Source of the DNA: Anaerostipes hominis (ex Lee et al. 2021)
Lineage (GTDB): Bacteria; Bacillota; Clostridia; Lachnospirales; Lachnospiraceae
NCBI RefSeq assembly: GCF_002270485.1
Contig: NZ_NQOG01000017.1
Location: 1-58,687 of the forward strand
DNA: 58,687 nucleotides
Reading direction: 5' to 3'
Both the position numbers and the translations under genes were made by a program. Shown one piece after another: positions 26,051-34,932 of this stretch; within the stretch, counting starts at the first letter, position 1; every line of letters starts with the position of its first letter. Below the pieces are notes generated by a model. It was given only the letters and a program-made list of their open reading frames with translations. It was not told the DNA's origin and searched no databases.

Positions 26051-27391
26051 ATGTCATTTAAGGAAGAATACCAAAAGAAACTTAAAACAGCCGATGAGGC
26101 CGTAAAAGTTGTGAAATCCGGCGATTGGCTGGAGTACGGCTGGTGCGTCACCACACCGGTTGCCCTTGACAAGGCTTTGGCAAAAAGAATGCCGGAATTG
26201 GAAAATATTAATATCCGGGGCGGAATCGTCATGTGGCCGCTGGAGATTACAAAGATCGACTCCCCTGCCGATCACTTTACATGGAATTCCTGGCACATGG
26301 GCGGACTGGAGAGAAAATGGATCAACGAAGGATTCGCATATTATGCACCAATCCGTTATTCTGAGCTTCCAGGATACTACCGCAATTACATCGATCACAT
26401 AGATGTTGCGATGATGCAGGTTGCCCCGATGGATGAACACGGATTCTTCAACTTCGGGCCAAGCGCATCCCACCTGGCTGCAATGCTTGAAAAAGCCGAC
26501 TGTGTCATCGTGGAGGTTAACGAAAATATGCCTCGCTGCTTAGGCGGATTTGAAGAGGGCGTACATATTTCCAAAGTTGATATGATCGTCGAAGGCGGAA
26601 ATCCTGCGATTGCAGAACTGGGCGGAGGCGGAGCAGCCACTGATGTGGACAAAGCCGTTGCAAAACTCATTGTAGACCAGATCCCGAACGGCGCATGTCT
26701 CCAGCTTGGTATCGGCGGAATGCCGAATGCCGTAGGTTCCATGATCGCGGAATCCGACCTGAAAGACCTGGGTGTTCACACTGAAATGTATGTGGATGCG
26801 TTCGTAGACATTGCAAAAGCAGGAAAGATCACCGGTGCCAGAAAAAATATCGACCGCTACCGTCAAACCTATGCGTTTGCAGCAGGAACCAAAAAATTAT
26901 ATGACTACTTAGATAACAATCCGGAATGTATGAGTGCTCCTGTAAACTATACAAATGACATTGCAAGGGTTTCTTCCATTGACAATTTCATCTCTATCAA
27001 TAACGCCGTGGATGTGGATCTGTACGGACAGATCAGTGCAGAATCTTCAGGAATCAAACAGATCAGCGGCGCCGGCGGACAGTTGGACTTCGTCATGGGA
27101 GCTTACTTATCAAACGGTGGAAAGAGCTTTGTATGTCTTTCTTCCACTTTCACAGACAAGGCCGGCCAGATGCATTCCCGTATTCTTCCTACCCTGCATA
27201 ACGGGTCTATTGTAACAGATACCCGTGCCAATGCCCACTACATCGTCACTGAATACGGAATGGCAAACATGAAGGGACTCTCTGCATGGCAGCGCGCGGA
27301 AGCCCTGATCAATATCGCTCATCCAGACTTCAGAGACCAGCTGATCAAAGACGCAGAAAAAGCTCACATTTGGAGAAGATCCAACAAATAG
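26051..27391 (+). CDS. but: butyryl-CoA:acetate CoA-transferase
   Basis: Family I CoA-transferase of 446 residues that moves CoA from butyryl-CoA to acetate, releasing butyrate and regenerating acetyl-CoA; the last step of butyrate formation in many Lachnospiraceae. The nucleophilic glutamate is probably E245 in [12 protein letters not shown]. Other family segments are [13 protein letters not shown] and [17 protein letters not shown]. 4-Hydroxybutyrate CoA-transferases are close relatives, but overall sequence and context fit But. Start at 26051 with AGGAGG upstream. It is 24 kb from the operon that makes butyryl-CoA, and shares a Rex-like site with it. Confidence 0.93.
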   Translation: MSFKEEYQKKLKTADEAVKVVKSGDWLEYGWCVTTPVALDKALAKRMPELENINIRGGIVMWPLEITKIDSPADHFTWNSWHMGGLERKWINEGFAYYAPIRYSELPGYYRNYIDHIDVAMMQVAPMDEHGFFNFGPSASHLAAMLEKADCVIVEVNENMPRCLGGFEEGVHISKVDMIVEGGNPAIAELGGGGAATDVDKAVAKLIVDQIPNGACLQLGIGGMPNAVGSMIAESDLKDLGVHTEMYVDAFVDIAKAGKITGARKNIDRYRQTYAFAAGTKKLYDYLDNNPECMSAPVNYTNDIARVSSIDNFISINNAVDVDLYGQISAESSGIKQISGAGGQLDFVMGAYLSNGGKSFVCLSSTFTDKAGQMHSRILPTLHNGSIVTDTRANAHYIVTEYGMANMKGLSAWQRAEALINIAHPDFRDQLIKDAEKAHIWRRSNK

Positions 27392-27436
27392 ATTTTGATA
27401 CAGTTTCTCACTTTATCAAAATTCGATGAATATTTT

Positions 27437-27479
27437 ATCCTCCTTTGTTAAACTACTTAATACAAAGGAGGATTTTTTA
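27437..27479 (+). promoter_or_regulatory. terminator-like hairpin that contains the ldh ribosome-binding site
   Basis: ATCCTCCTTTGT (27437-27448) pairs perfectly with ACAAAGGAGGAT (27462-27473), followed by TTTTTT and then the ldh ATG. The right arm is the AAAGGAGG ribosome site of ldh. The same structure can therefore end but transcripts and hide the ldh ribosome site. Another 9-bp inverted repeat (ATTTTGATA, 27392-27422) precedes it. Confidence 0.75.
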
Positions 27480-28423
27480 TGATTAATAATAGAAAAACGG
27501 CCATCATTGGCTGCGGATTTGTCGGTGCGTCCACCGCATTCAGCCTGATGCACCAGGGACTGTTTTCCGAACTGGTCTTAATCGATGTAAACGAAGAAAA
27601 AGCCAAGGGTGAGGCGATGGATTTAAGCCATGGGCGCCCGTATGTAGATACATCCAAGATATATGCAGGCACCTATGATGATGTCGCGGACTGCGGGCTG
27701 ATCATCATAACCGCCGGTGCAAATCAAAAGCCCGATGAAACCCGTCTCGACCTGGTACACAAAAATGTATCCATTTTTAAATCTATCATTCCGGAGATCA
27801 CCAAACGAAACTCCGAGGGGATCTTATTGGTTGTTGCCAATCCGGTTGATATTCTTACTTATGTGACTTTAAAGCTTTCAGGATTTCCAAAAAACCGGGT
27901 CTTTGGCTCCGGAACCGTCTTGGATTCGGCACGTTTCCAATACCTGCTCAGCGAACACTTGGAAGTAGACAGCGGCAGCATTCAGGCATTTATCATCGGG
28001 GAGCATGGAGACAGTGAACTGGCTGTCTGGAGTGACACCAATGTCTCAGGGATCGGCATCAACGAATTTTGTGAAATGCGCGGGCATTTTGACCACGAGA
28101 AATCTATGAAGAGGATTTTTGACGATGTGAGAAACAGCGCCTATGAGATCATCGAGAAGAAAGGTGCTACCTATTACGGCGTCGCCATCGCAGTCAGCCA
28201 TATTGCAGAGAGCATTATTCGAAATAAAAATTCGATCCTCCCGGTCTCCAGCCTGCTTAGCGGAGAATATGGCCTGTCTGACCTTTGTCTGAGCGTACCG
28301 ACCATTGTCAACAAAAACGGTGCGGAACAGGTCATAGAAATTGATTTAAACAGTAAAGAATCCAATCTGCTGAATAAATCTGCAGGACAGTTAAAAGAGA
28401 TCCTTTCATCCCTGGATTTATAG
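27479..28423 (+). CDS. ldh: L-lactate dehydrogenase
   Basis: NAD-dependent L-LDH of 314 residues interconverting pyruvate and L-lactate. NAD site IIGCGFVGASTAFSLM, substrate loop TAGANQKPDETRLDL with the binding arginine, and active-site histidine in IIGEHGDSE. The MDLSHGRP segment is typical of LDH rather than malate dehydrogenase. The gene follows but by 87 bp on the same strand, which suggests balancing of lactate and butyrate routes. Translation start is embedded in the hairpin described at 27437. Confidence 0.93.
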   Translation: MINNRKTAIIGCGFVGASTAFSLMHQGLFSELVLIDVNEEKAKGEAMDLSHGRPYVDTSKIYAGTYDDVADCGLIIITAGANQKPDETRLDLVHKNVSIFKSIIPEITKRNSEGILLVVANPVDILTYVTLKLSGFPKNRVFGSGTVLDSARFQYLLSEHLEVDSGSIQAFIIGEHGDSELAVWSDTNVSGIGINEFCEMRGHFDHEKSMKRIFDDVRNSAYEIIEKKGATYYGVAIAVSHIAESIIRNKNSILPVSSLLSGEYGLSDLCLSVPTIVNKNGAEQVIEIDLNSKESNLLNKSAGQLKEILSSLDL

Positions 28424-28561
28424 CAGGCTCCGTTTTGTATCTTTTGTATACGAAAAAGTACAGTGGAAATATTTACACATTATGAGATCTGTGCTATTGT
28501 ATGATTCAAACAAAAATTTACTGATTTTTTATTAGATTCATACAAAAAGTGAGGGTTCCAT

Positions 28562-28927
28562 ATGAAAAGATATCTCTTAGCCGGTATTGTAGCTTTGGCG
28601 ATTGCAGTTACTTTAAGCGGATGCGGTACAGCACACGTAAAACCGGAAGGACTCAGTGACAGCCAGTACAGGCTGGGCCTGAGAGCGATTGAGACGACAG
28701 ATAAATATTTAAACGCTGAACTTTCAAAAGATCTGGCCAGCGAACAATTTAAAAATATCAAAAAGGCGTTTGAACAGTATACAAAAAGCAGAAAAACTGC
28801 TTTTTCACGGGTAGATTCCCGGATGGAACAACTGGAACACTGCCTGTCTGCAAAAAAAGTTTCAGACAAATCAGTGACCAAAGCCAGAAACCGTTTGGCA
28901 GAGATATTAAATCAAAATCTTTTATAA
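28562..28927 (+). CDS. small lipoprotein of unknown function
   Basis: A 121-residue protein with a lipoprotein signal peptide (basic MKR, hydrophobic core, lipobox LSGC with Cys21). The mature part is helical and highly charged. No family recognised. Start at 28562 follows GTGAGGGTTCC, a weak ribosome site. Located between ldh and the group II intron; a strong 9-bp hairpin (GGCTAGTCA) follows at 28943-28965. Confidence 0.75.
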   Translation: MKRYLLAGIVALAIAVTLSGCGTAHVKPEGLSDSQYRLGLRAIETTDKYLNAELSKDLASEQFKNIKKAFEQYTKSRKTAFSRVDSRMEQLEHCLSAKKVSDKSVTKARNRLAEILNQNLL

Positions 28928-29015
28928 GTTCAATCGAGTAGGAGGCTAGTCATTAAGTGACTAGCCGACCTCTCAGTCGAGTAAGTAAGAGGAATTTCAC
29001 CTCAAACTTCTCACG

Positions 29016-29049
29016 GAACCGTACGTGAAAGTCTCCTTTCATACGGCTC
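29016..29049 (-). ncRNA. group II intron domain V
   Basis: A 34-nt catalytic hairpin: GAGCCGTAT pairs with ACGTACGGTTC, with an upper stem GAAAG/CTTTC. Sequence and length fit domain V; RNA catalysis may survive even though the protein gene is broken. Confidence 0.85.
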
Positions 29050-29056
29050 TTATCAT

Positions 29057-30275
29057 TCAGCAGTACGAATATATCATACTCCAATGAGCAAATAGTTTTG
29101 GCTCTCGCTTTCTCAAAGTGCAGAGCCATTCTTCTGCCCTGCGTCTTCTCCCACGGAAGTTCTTATACATACACATGCCCATTTCACAAGTCTTCTTTCT
29201 ATGCATAGCAGCGTATCTTTCATTGCGGATGGATTGTATTTCCCAAAATAATTCATCCAGCCACTTAGTATCGGATTCTATACATTGCTTTAAATGTGTA
29301 TCCCAGAAAAATCAAACTCTGTAAGTTCTTCTTCCTTTCACCTGTCCTCGTCCTTACAATACACAATCCTTGTCTTGGTCGGATTCAGTTCCAGCTTACA
29401 TTCTTCAAACCTTTGAGCCAGGCTCTGCTTGATACATATTGCCTCCTCTTTTGTACGGCAGTGGACTATTCTATCATCTGCATACCTCTCAAACGGGGCT
29501 TGCGGAAAATTTCATTTCATCCACATATCAAATACATAGTGCAAAAACATATTTGCAAGAACCGGACTTATTACTCCACCTTATGATTAGAAAGGCATAA
29601 CGCTCCTTGCGGTGAACCCACTTTTGTTGGGAAGTATTTTCCGTCTTCTATTACTCCTGCTTTTAACCATTGCCGAAACAATTTCAGAACTCGTCTATCA
29701 CTGATTCTTCTTTCGATAAGACTCATAAGTATTTCATGGTCGATGTTATCAAAATATCCTTTTATGTCTGCATCTACTACATACCAGCTCTTATATAAAG
29801 TCTTCTGTACCTTCTTCGTTGCCTGTATTGCGTCCCGTTTTGGTCTGAACCCATATGAGCATTCTAAAAAGTTTGCTTCAAAAACTGGTTCAACTACTAT
29901 TTTGCATGCCTGTTGTACAATTCTATCTCTAATAACAGGTATACCCAATGGTCGCTGTTTACCATCTGGCTTTGATATATAAACTCTCTTAACTGGTTTT
30001 GGATAATAGATGCCTTTTACTAAATCTTCCTGGGTATCCAATAAGTATGATTCCACTCCATACTCTTCAATCATTTCAAAGGTCACACCATCTATTCCGG
30101 CACTTCCTTTGTTTTCTTTTACCTCTTTCCACGCCCGCCATAAAACATCCAGGCGAAAAATACGGTCATACAACGCATGAAATCTGCGTTGCTTATCCTT
30201 TTTGGCAGACAAGTATAGTTTGCATTGAAGTTGTCGTGATTTATCTATTGAGTGTTGTTGTCCCTTTTGAGGCAT
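29057..30275 (-). pseudogene. group II intron reverse transcriptase/maturase, frameshifted
   Basis: From the ATG at 30275 (MPQKGQQHSIDKSRQLQ) the frame covers the RT fingers and palm start (GSAGIDGVTFEMIEE, DADIKGYFDNIDHE) up to GSPQG. There a 26-bp insertion shifts the frame; GVISPVLANMFLHYVFD and the active-site YADD follow in another frame. A further shift precedes LIFLGYTFK, and the maturase tail (RRRAEEWLCTLRKREPKLFAHW) is recognisable to 29057. Needed for splicing and mobility, so this copy cannot mobilise itself. Confidence 0.85.
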
Positions 30276-30747
30276 GCACTGTCCCTTACCTTCCTGTTTA
30301 ACTTGACTAAAGTAGAGCCCCTTTTCCAAATACGTTTATCTTACCGCACCATCATAGATACTATGGGCTCCTCCGACTCCTCATAATGCGTCTTCTTGAA
30401 TTTCGTGTGTTACTTATATCAAGAATTACATGTTTATGGTTCCATGACACTATGAGGTCTCTTCTGTTCCATCAACAACTATGTTAACATTCCGCTCCCT
30501 CTACACCGAAGGGTTCTTCAGCGCTGCTTCCAGTTTCTTCACGCCTTCCGTGGTCTTCGTCAGAAAGCCAGTGACTCGACACCCTCTTTTTCCCAAAAGG
30601 GCTAACGTAACGATGCTACAGGATTCACTTAATGTTACGGAGCTCACTGGTGATTACTCCGACCAGACTTTCACTGGCAAGCTGTTGACAGCTTGCAGAA
30701 CACACGACTTTCACCCATTAGTAACGTGCGCAGCCAGGCGCACTCAG

Positions 30748-30785
30748 AAAAAACTCCGGTCATAGATTTTAACCGGAGTTTTTTT
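30748..30785 (-). terminator. intrinsic terminator of the M15 peptidase operon
   Basis: Perfect 13-bp stem (AAAAAACTCCGGT with its complement), 11-nt loop and a T run on both strands. The group II intron begins 4-5 bases beyond it. Confidence 0.88.
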
Positions 30786-30819
30786 ATTAAAGGTCATAAA
30801 ATACAATGCGTCTTGGCGC

Positions 30820-31515
30820 TTATCGTTTCTCAAAATGCTGATAGTCTTTATATGTAATCCAGTCACCGCCCCACTGAAAACCGTGTTTCCTGAAAATCCG
30901 GTACACACGGTCATTTCTGTGGATCATATTATATTTATACTTGCCTCTGCACTTTTTTACATCTCTCTGCGCATAGATTTTTCCGTTTTCAGGTGTGATG
31001 GAATTTCTCTTTACAAAGGGGTTGACCCTCGGATTAATGTCAATCGCTTTGCCGTAAGCATGGTTGGACAGGTGACTGGTCCCTTCTACAATCCGGTAGT
31101 TAAAGGCGGAGGTGTTATTGGCTTCCATAGATTTTGTGTCATCGGCGCCGTAATCATCGACCAGACGGATACTCTCGATCGGGTACTGCATATCATAAAG
31201 CTCCTGAAAAATTTCCACCGTATCTTTGGCAATGGACTTATTCACAAGCAGCTGCCCACTCCTGATCTTCCCGTCATAACCGTAATATTTCACCTTCACA
31301 TAGCGCAGGTCCTGAATTTTTATGTTCGGATTGGACCTGTAAGAAACCCCGCTGATTTTTTCTTTCACTGCCTTCGGGACCTTTTCGTAAGAAAAACCGC
31401 TGATGCTTTTATTGGAAAATGCCGGTTTGACGGGTTCCTTTTCTCTTATCTCCTGAACGGATGCACCCAGTCCAATCAATGCCGCCAGCATCATACTTAC
31501 AATATGTTTCCCCAT
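30820..31515 (-). CDS. M15-family D-alanyl-D-alanine carboxypeptidase/endopeptidase
   Basis: A 231-residue exported zinc peptidase. Signal peptide about 1-22; catalytic M15 domain at the C-terminus with SHLSNHAYGKAIDINP (metal ligands H and D) and the final DYQHFEK histidine. Acts on cell-wall peptides. The ATG at 31515 has GGGAGG upstream and lies 14 bp after the split GH18 gene, so the two were co-transcribed with yjdF in a wall-remodelling operon; the inserted element now separates it from the upstream promoter. Confidence 0.85.
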   Translation of the reverse strand: MGKHIVSMMLAALIGLGASVQEIREKEPVKPAFSNKSISGFSYEKVPKAVKEKISGVSYRSNPNIKIQDLRYVKVKYYGYDGKIRSGQLLVNKSIAKDTVEIFQELYDMQYPIESIRLVDDYGADDTKSMEANNTSAFNYRIVEGTSHLSNHAYGKAIDINPRVNPFVKRNSITPENGKIYAQRDVKKCRGKYKYNMIHRNDRVYRIFRKHGFQWGGDWITYKDYQHFEKR

Positions 31516-31529
31516 AAGATCCCTCCCGT

Positions 31530-31956
31530 CTACGGTCTGCCGTTTAGCTGAAATAAACTGTCTAACAGCAGCCAGTTGGCCCGAAACGGCCTCATCAGAT
31601 TCCAGTATCCGACACCCGTAAAACCATATTCTTTTGCTGTCCGGACTTTTACATCGATACTCCGGACATCTTCAAACCATACTTCATGTTCTGTTCCATT
31701 TAACGTGTAGTTAAAAAATGGGCTCATAGCAGTCTCATCGAACCGGATCTGTACTCCGTTCTGATCTGCGATCTCCACTGCTTCCACATTTCCGATCGTC
31801 CTTGCCCTTGTGGTTCCTCTCTCGTAGGGGAGCGGCCAGTCATAGGCATAGTTCGGAATGCCCATATATATTTTCTCCGGCGGGATCTCTGTCACTGCGT
31901 AATCCAAAACCTGTTGGACTTTGTTGATCGGTGCAACTGCCATTGGCGGCCCGAAC
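31530..31956 (-). pseudogene. 3' part of the interrupted LysM-GH18 gene
   Basis: C-terminal third of a glycoside hydrolase family 18 protein (KIYMGIPNYAYDWPLPY, GVGYWNLMRPFR). Read upstream it runs in frame through TTC GGG CCG CCA ATG into the repeat GTATATCCCC at 31957-31966. The 5' part lies at 40089-40943. As it stands, translation from the internal ATG at 31943 would give an inactive tail. Confidence 0.9.
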
Positions 31957-31966
31957 GTATATCCCC
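31957..31966. repeat. left attachment-site core (GTATATCCCC)
   Basis: Identical to 40093-40102. The repeat reads in frame as part of the host gene at both ends, as expected for a site-specific recombination core. Confidence 0.85.
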
Positions 31967-32032
31967 GTGCACGTCAATGGTAGTATTATATTCTTATTTT
32001 CTAATATTATAACACACATTTATGTCTACTTT

Positions 32033-32064
32033 TACTTGACATATGTCAAGTAGCGTAGTATACT
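32033..32064 (+). promoter_or_regulatory. consensus promoter with 20-bp palindromic operator
   Basis: TTGACA (32036-32041), 17-bp spacer, TATACT (32059-32064). The -35 box lies inside the perfect palindrome TACTTGACATATGTCAAGTA (32033-32052). Drives the DUF4160/DUF2442 pair; the palindrome suggests autoregulation by a dimeric DNA-binding protein. Confidence 0.8.
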
Positions 32065-32091
32065 ATAACTTATAGAAAGGAAGTGAAATAA

Positions 32092-32343
32092 ATGCCTGAA
32101 ATAACAAGATTTTATGGAATCGTCATTAAGATTTTTTTCCGTGGCGAACATAATCCCCCACACATACATGCTGTATATGGTGAACATAATGGGGTATTTG
32201 AAATTTCCACAATGGAAATGATCGAAGGTGACCTGCCTAGGAAAGCGATTAAGTTAGTGCAGGAATGGGGAGAATCTTATAAAGACGATTTGCAAGAAAT
32301 GTGGGATAGCAAACAATTAAAAAAACTTCCGCCGCTTGAATAG
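32092..32343 (+). CDS. DUF4160-domain protein
   Basis: An 83-residue protein with the DUF4160 signature FRGEHNPPHIHAVYGEHNG. DUF4160 genes are commonly paired with DUF2442 genes on mobile elements, and the pair is suspected of being a toxin-antitoxin-like system; that role is not proven. Start at 32092 with GAAAGGAAG upstream; 29 bp before the DUF2442 start, under the palindromic promoter at 32033. Confidence 0.88.
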   Translation: MPEITRFYGIVIKIFFRGEHNPPHIHAVYGEHNGVFEISTMEMIEGDLPRKAIKLVQEWGESYKDDLQEMWDSKQLKKLPPLE

Positions 32344-32372
32344 CGGTGGAAGCCAGATTGGAGGTGATTATA

Positions 32373-32816
32373 ATGCTTTCCATAAAAGTAAAAGATGTAA
32401 TTCCGTTAAGCGATATGAGGTTACTTGTATTCTTTGAAAACGATATGATAAAACTATTTGACGTGAAGCCCATCATGAAAGATTATCCAGAATTTGAAGC
32501 ATTGAAAAATACAGATCTTTTTAACCTTGTAAAAGTTGAACCTGGCGGCTACGGAATTTCTTGGTCTCATGAACTTGACTGCTCTGAAGGTGAGTTGTGG
32601 GAAGACGGAGTTGAATTACCTATTACCCCTGAATTTTTTATAAACTTTGTTAAGTATGGCATTATAAATACAAAAGATGCCTGTGATCTTTTAGATTGCA
32701 GTCGTCAGAATATTGATGATCTATTAAAAAGAAAGAAAATAACTCCTGTAAAATCGTTCCAGCGTAATAAACTATTTTTAAAAAGCGATATTCTAAAAAG
32801 ACATGATGTACTTTAA
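32373..32816 (+). CDS. DUF2442 protein with C-terminal helix-turn-helix
   Basis: A 147-residue protein. The first 85 residues match DUF2442 (VIPLSDMRLLVFFEND, GGYGISWSHELDCS). The rest is a helix-turn-helix (DACDLLDCSRQNIDDLLKRKKITPVK), not present in short DUF2442 proteins. It may be the antidote and repressor of the pair, binding the palindrome at 32033 (inference). Start at 32373 with GGAGGTGA upstream. Confidence 0.87.
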   Translation: MLSIKVKDVIPLSDMRLLVFFENDMIKLFDVKPIMKDYPEFEALKNTDLFNLVKVEPGGYGISWSHELDCSEGELWEDGVELPITPEFFINFVKYGIINTKDACDLLDCSRQNIDDLLKRKKITPVKSFQRNKLFLKSDILKRHDVL

Positions 32817-32829
32817 TTATCTCATTAAA

Positions 32830-32863
32830 TTTAAAGAGCAGCTCATCTGAGCTGCTCTTTAAA
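32830..32863. terminator. bidirectional terminator hairpin
   Basis: Perfect 16-bp stem (TTTAAAGAGCAGCTCA with its complement) around a 2-nt loop, between the convergent DUF2442 and tail-fibre genes. Confidence 0.8.
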
Positions 32864-32871
32864 TTCCTATT

Positions 32872-33732
32872 TTAATATCTCAAAGGGTAAAATCTAACGC
32901 TTTCGCTAGTTACGAAAGAACTTTGGATTATACATTCTATAACATCTCCACTTTTTACTGGAAATAAGCCAGAGGTTGCTTTAACATAAGTTGTTTGGTA
33001 ACCAGTTCTATATGTGAATACACCAATATTATTTATTCTCAGGTCGATTTCCGGTTTTACTGACTTATTGCCACTTGACCCAATAAACTGAATAAATCCA
33101 TCTTCTGTACACGTGTATGTTTTTGTACCAACTCCGTCGGATATAGCTATTTTAATTTTAGAGTAGTCTGGATAAGATTGCTTGTTTAATAAAGCCGAAT
33201 TTAAAACTTCAAATTTTCTGTCAAGATTTACAATCGAATTTTTCAGACTATGAATCTCTCCTGTATGTACCTGATATTGCTCGATACTTACAAGACCCAC
33301 AGAGTCCAGATCAACCTCAAACGGTGTCGTATTTGAAGTTTTGATTACAAAGTCCCATGTGATAGAAAATCCCGGCCCCTCTGTCGCAGAAGGTATATGC
33401 CTTGCCTCCGATGCCTGAGCAAGACAATACAAAATTTCGCCTTCCTCCGGATCTTCCGCGAAAAAACCAACCTGCCATAAGTCATAACTTTCTTTTAAAC
33501 TTGTGTTCTCAAGCAGAACCGGAAGAATCGTTTTTTCACCTTCTGTCCTTGAGGGCTGAAGTGTAATATCATATCCACCTTCCGTGACATCCGTCTGCTG
33601 CCGAAGATCTACAATCGGGACCTTTTTGGAACCCGTCGTAACTCTGCTGATCTTTAAAGTCTGCCCTTGAATCAGTTTAGCCTGCAGAGCTGTCCCTTTG
33701 TCTGTTAAAACTGCGTTTTCCCAAATATTCAT
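32872..33732 (-). CDS. phage tail-fibre-like protein
   Basis: A 286-residue protein. The N-terminal part (NIWENAVLTDKGTALQAKL, ITWDFVIKTSN) resembles the tail-collar/fibre attachment region of Clostridiales phages; a coiled-coil-like stretch (about 160-185) leads to a beta-rich tip. Start at 33732 with GGAGGT seven bases upstream. It is the only virion-type gene in the element, so it is probably a relic of a larger prophage or adapted to another role. Confidence 0.78.
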   Translation of the reverse strand: MNIWENAVLTDKGTALQAKLIQGQTLKISRVTTGSKKVPIVDLRQQTDVTEGGYDITLQPSRTEGEKTILPVLLENTSLKESYDLWQVGFFAEDPEEGEILYCLAQASEARHIPSATEGPGFSITWDFVIKTSNTTPFEVDLDSVGLVSIEQYQVHTGEIHSLKNSIVNLDRKFEVLNSALLNKQSYPDYSKIKIAISDGVGTKTYTCTEDGFIQFIGSSGNKSVKPEIDLRINNIGVFTYRTGYQTTYVKATSGLFPVKSGDVIECIIQSSFVTSESVRFYPLRY

Positions 33733-33801
33733 GATAATACCTCCTGATATAAACGGTTGTTTCACAGAAGCCATTCAAAAATCTATGGCTATGCTACTTT
33801 T

Positions 33802-34358
33802 TTATTTCTTCAGATCATGATCTCTATAAAGAATATAGCATGGTGCCCTGGGACAATGTGGGCAAGTTAATCTAGAGACAATTAAGTTTCTAAACATATA
33901 TAATATGCAACTAAATTTAAGTGATATTACTTCTATACATATTAAATATCTATTTAGTCCAAATAGTGGTATTTGAACTTCCATCATAATACCTATACAC
34001 AATATTAGTAGCATTTCAAACAACTGATCATAAATTTCCTCATCATTTTTCGATACAATGCAGAGAAGAAATTCATATTCTTCCAATCCTCTTTTTTCTG
34101 CATTAAAAATGGCTGCTAATCTCCTACGGTGCCCCACAATCACTTCATATTCTCCCATATCTTACTTTTTAACCAACAGCGGCTGAAGGATATCACCTGT
34201 AGATCTAAAGGATGCTGCAAGTTCCTCTATCCCTTTCGTTTCATAAAAGTTATCATCTGACGGATATAGCTTTTTATAGTGAATCATAACAATCTTTTGC
34301 GGACTTTGCGTTTTTTCGGCTCTGTATTCTTTAAAATATCATCAATCGTGAAGGCCAT
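33802..34358 (-). pseudogene. ParB-type partition protein remnant
   Basis: Starts with an ATG at 34358 overlapping the ParA end (MAFTIDDILKNTEPKKRKVRK), shifts frame to IVMIHYKKLYPSDDNFYETK and EELAASFRSTGDILQPLL, then shifts again to GEYEVIVGHRRRLAAIFNAE, the ParB/Spo0J core with its GHRR motif. The DNA-binding C-terminal part is lost. At least two frameshifts. Confidence 0.75.
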
Positions 34359-34932
34359 TATAGTTCACCTCCTGAAGCAGTTCTTCTACAAAATTTCTAT
34401 AATCCTCTGCGGCTGTGGAACTGCGTGCACATTTTTCAAGTGGTTTTCTTTTATATGTACTCTCGTCCGCTTTCACAGTACGACGGATGACACTTCGAAA
34501 AATTGGATACCTGTTTAATGTCACAAGTTCCTCATATCCTCTGCGCCCTGAGACACTCTTTTGGAACTGTGTGATCAGTATCTTATATCGGATTTTTCCC
34601 GTTATTTTCTCTATCTCACTTATCTGATCATCCATGATTTCAATACCATTAATGGCATATTGGTCTAATTTTATCGGTATGATACATAAATCAGATGCAA
34701 CCAATGCCGCAATAGTATAGTCTTCTAAAGACGGATGACCGTCTATGATGACAAAATCGTATTGTTCCTTTATTTTCTTTAATTGCTCTTCTAAAAGAAA
34801 ACATACACATTCAGTTCGCACAAGCGTGTTATTCGCCTGAACTATATCCAAGTTTTTATATTTCGTCCTGCTTTTAAAGTTCTTCTCATTGATCAGATAA
34901 GAAAGATTTGTTGCCGTGGTCGTCTTCCCCAC
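34342..34932 (-). pseudogene. ParA-type ATPase remnant
   Basis: Carries the Walker A GVGKTTTATNLSYL without the preceding N-terminus, and after it a deletion removes the Walker A' region; later parts (YDFVIIDGHPSLEDYTIAAL, ILITQFQKSVSGR) are normal. Its 5' edge is fused into the end of the DUF4373 gene. It overlaps ParB by 17 bp, the usual parAB arrangement. Non-functional as a partition ATPase. Confidence 0.75.

Larger units (their letters stand above)
28980..30743 (-). mobile_element. degenerate group II intron
   Basis: The minus strand starts with GTGCG at 30743, the usual 5' end, and carries domain V of the canonical 34 nt at 29049-29016 (GAGCCGTAT... ACGTACGGTTC), followed by a domain-VI hairpin to about 28980. 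Total length about 1.76 kb. The internal reverse-transcriptase gene is frameshifted. The 5' end is a few bases beyond the T run of a terminator hairpin (30748-30785), the insertion preference known for some bacterial group II introns. No gene is interrupted. Confidence 0.85.

Noticed and set aside
30835-31551. 238-residue plus-strand frame opposite the M15 peptidase gene
   Set aside because: It is the reverse shadow of a gene with clear M15 motifs and signal peptide; no ribosome site and no recognisable domain.
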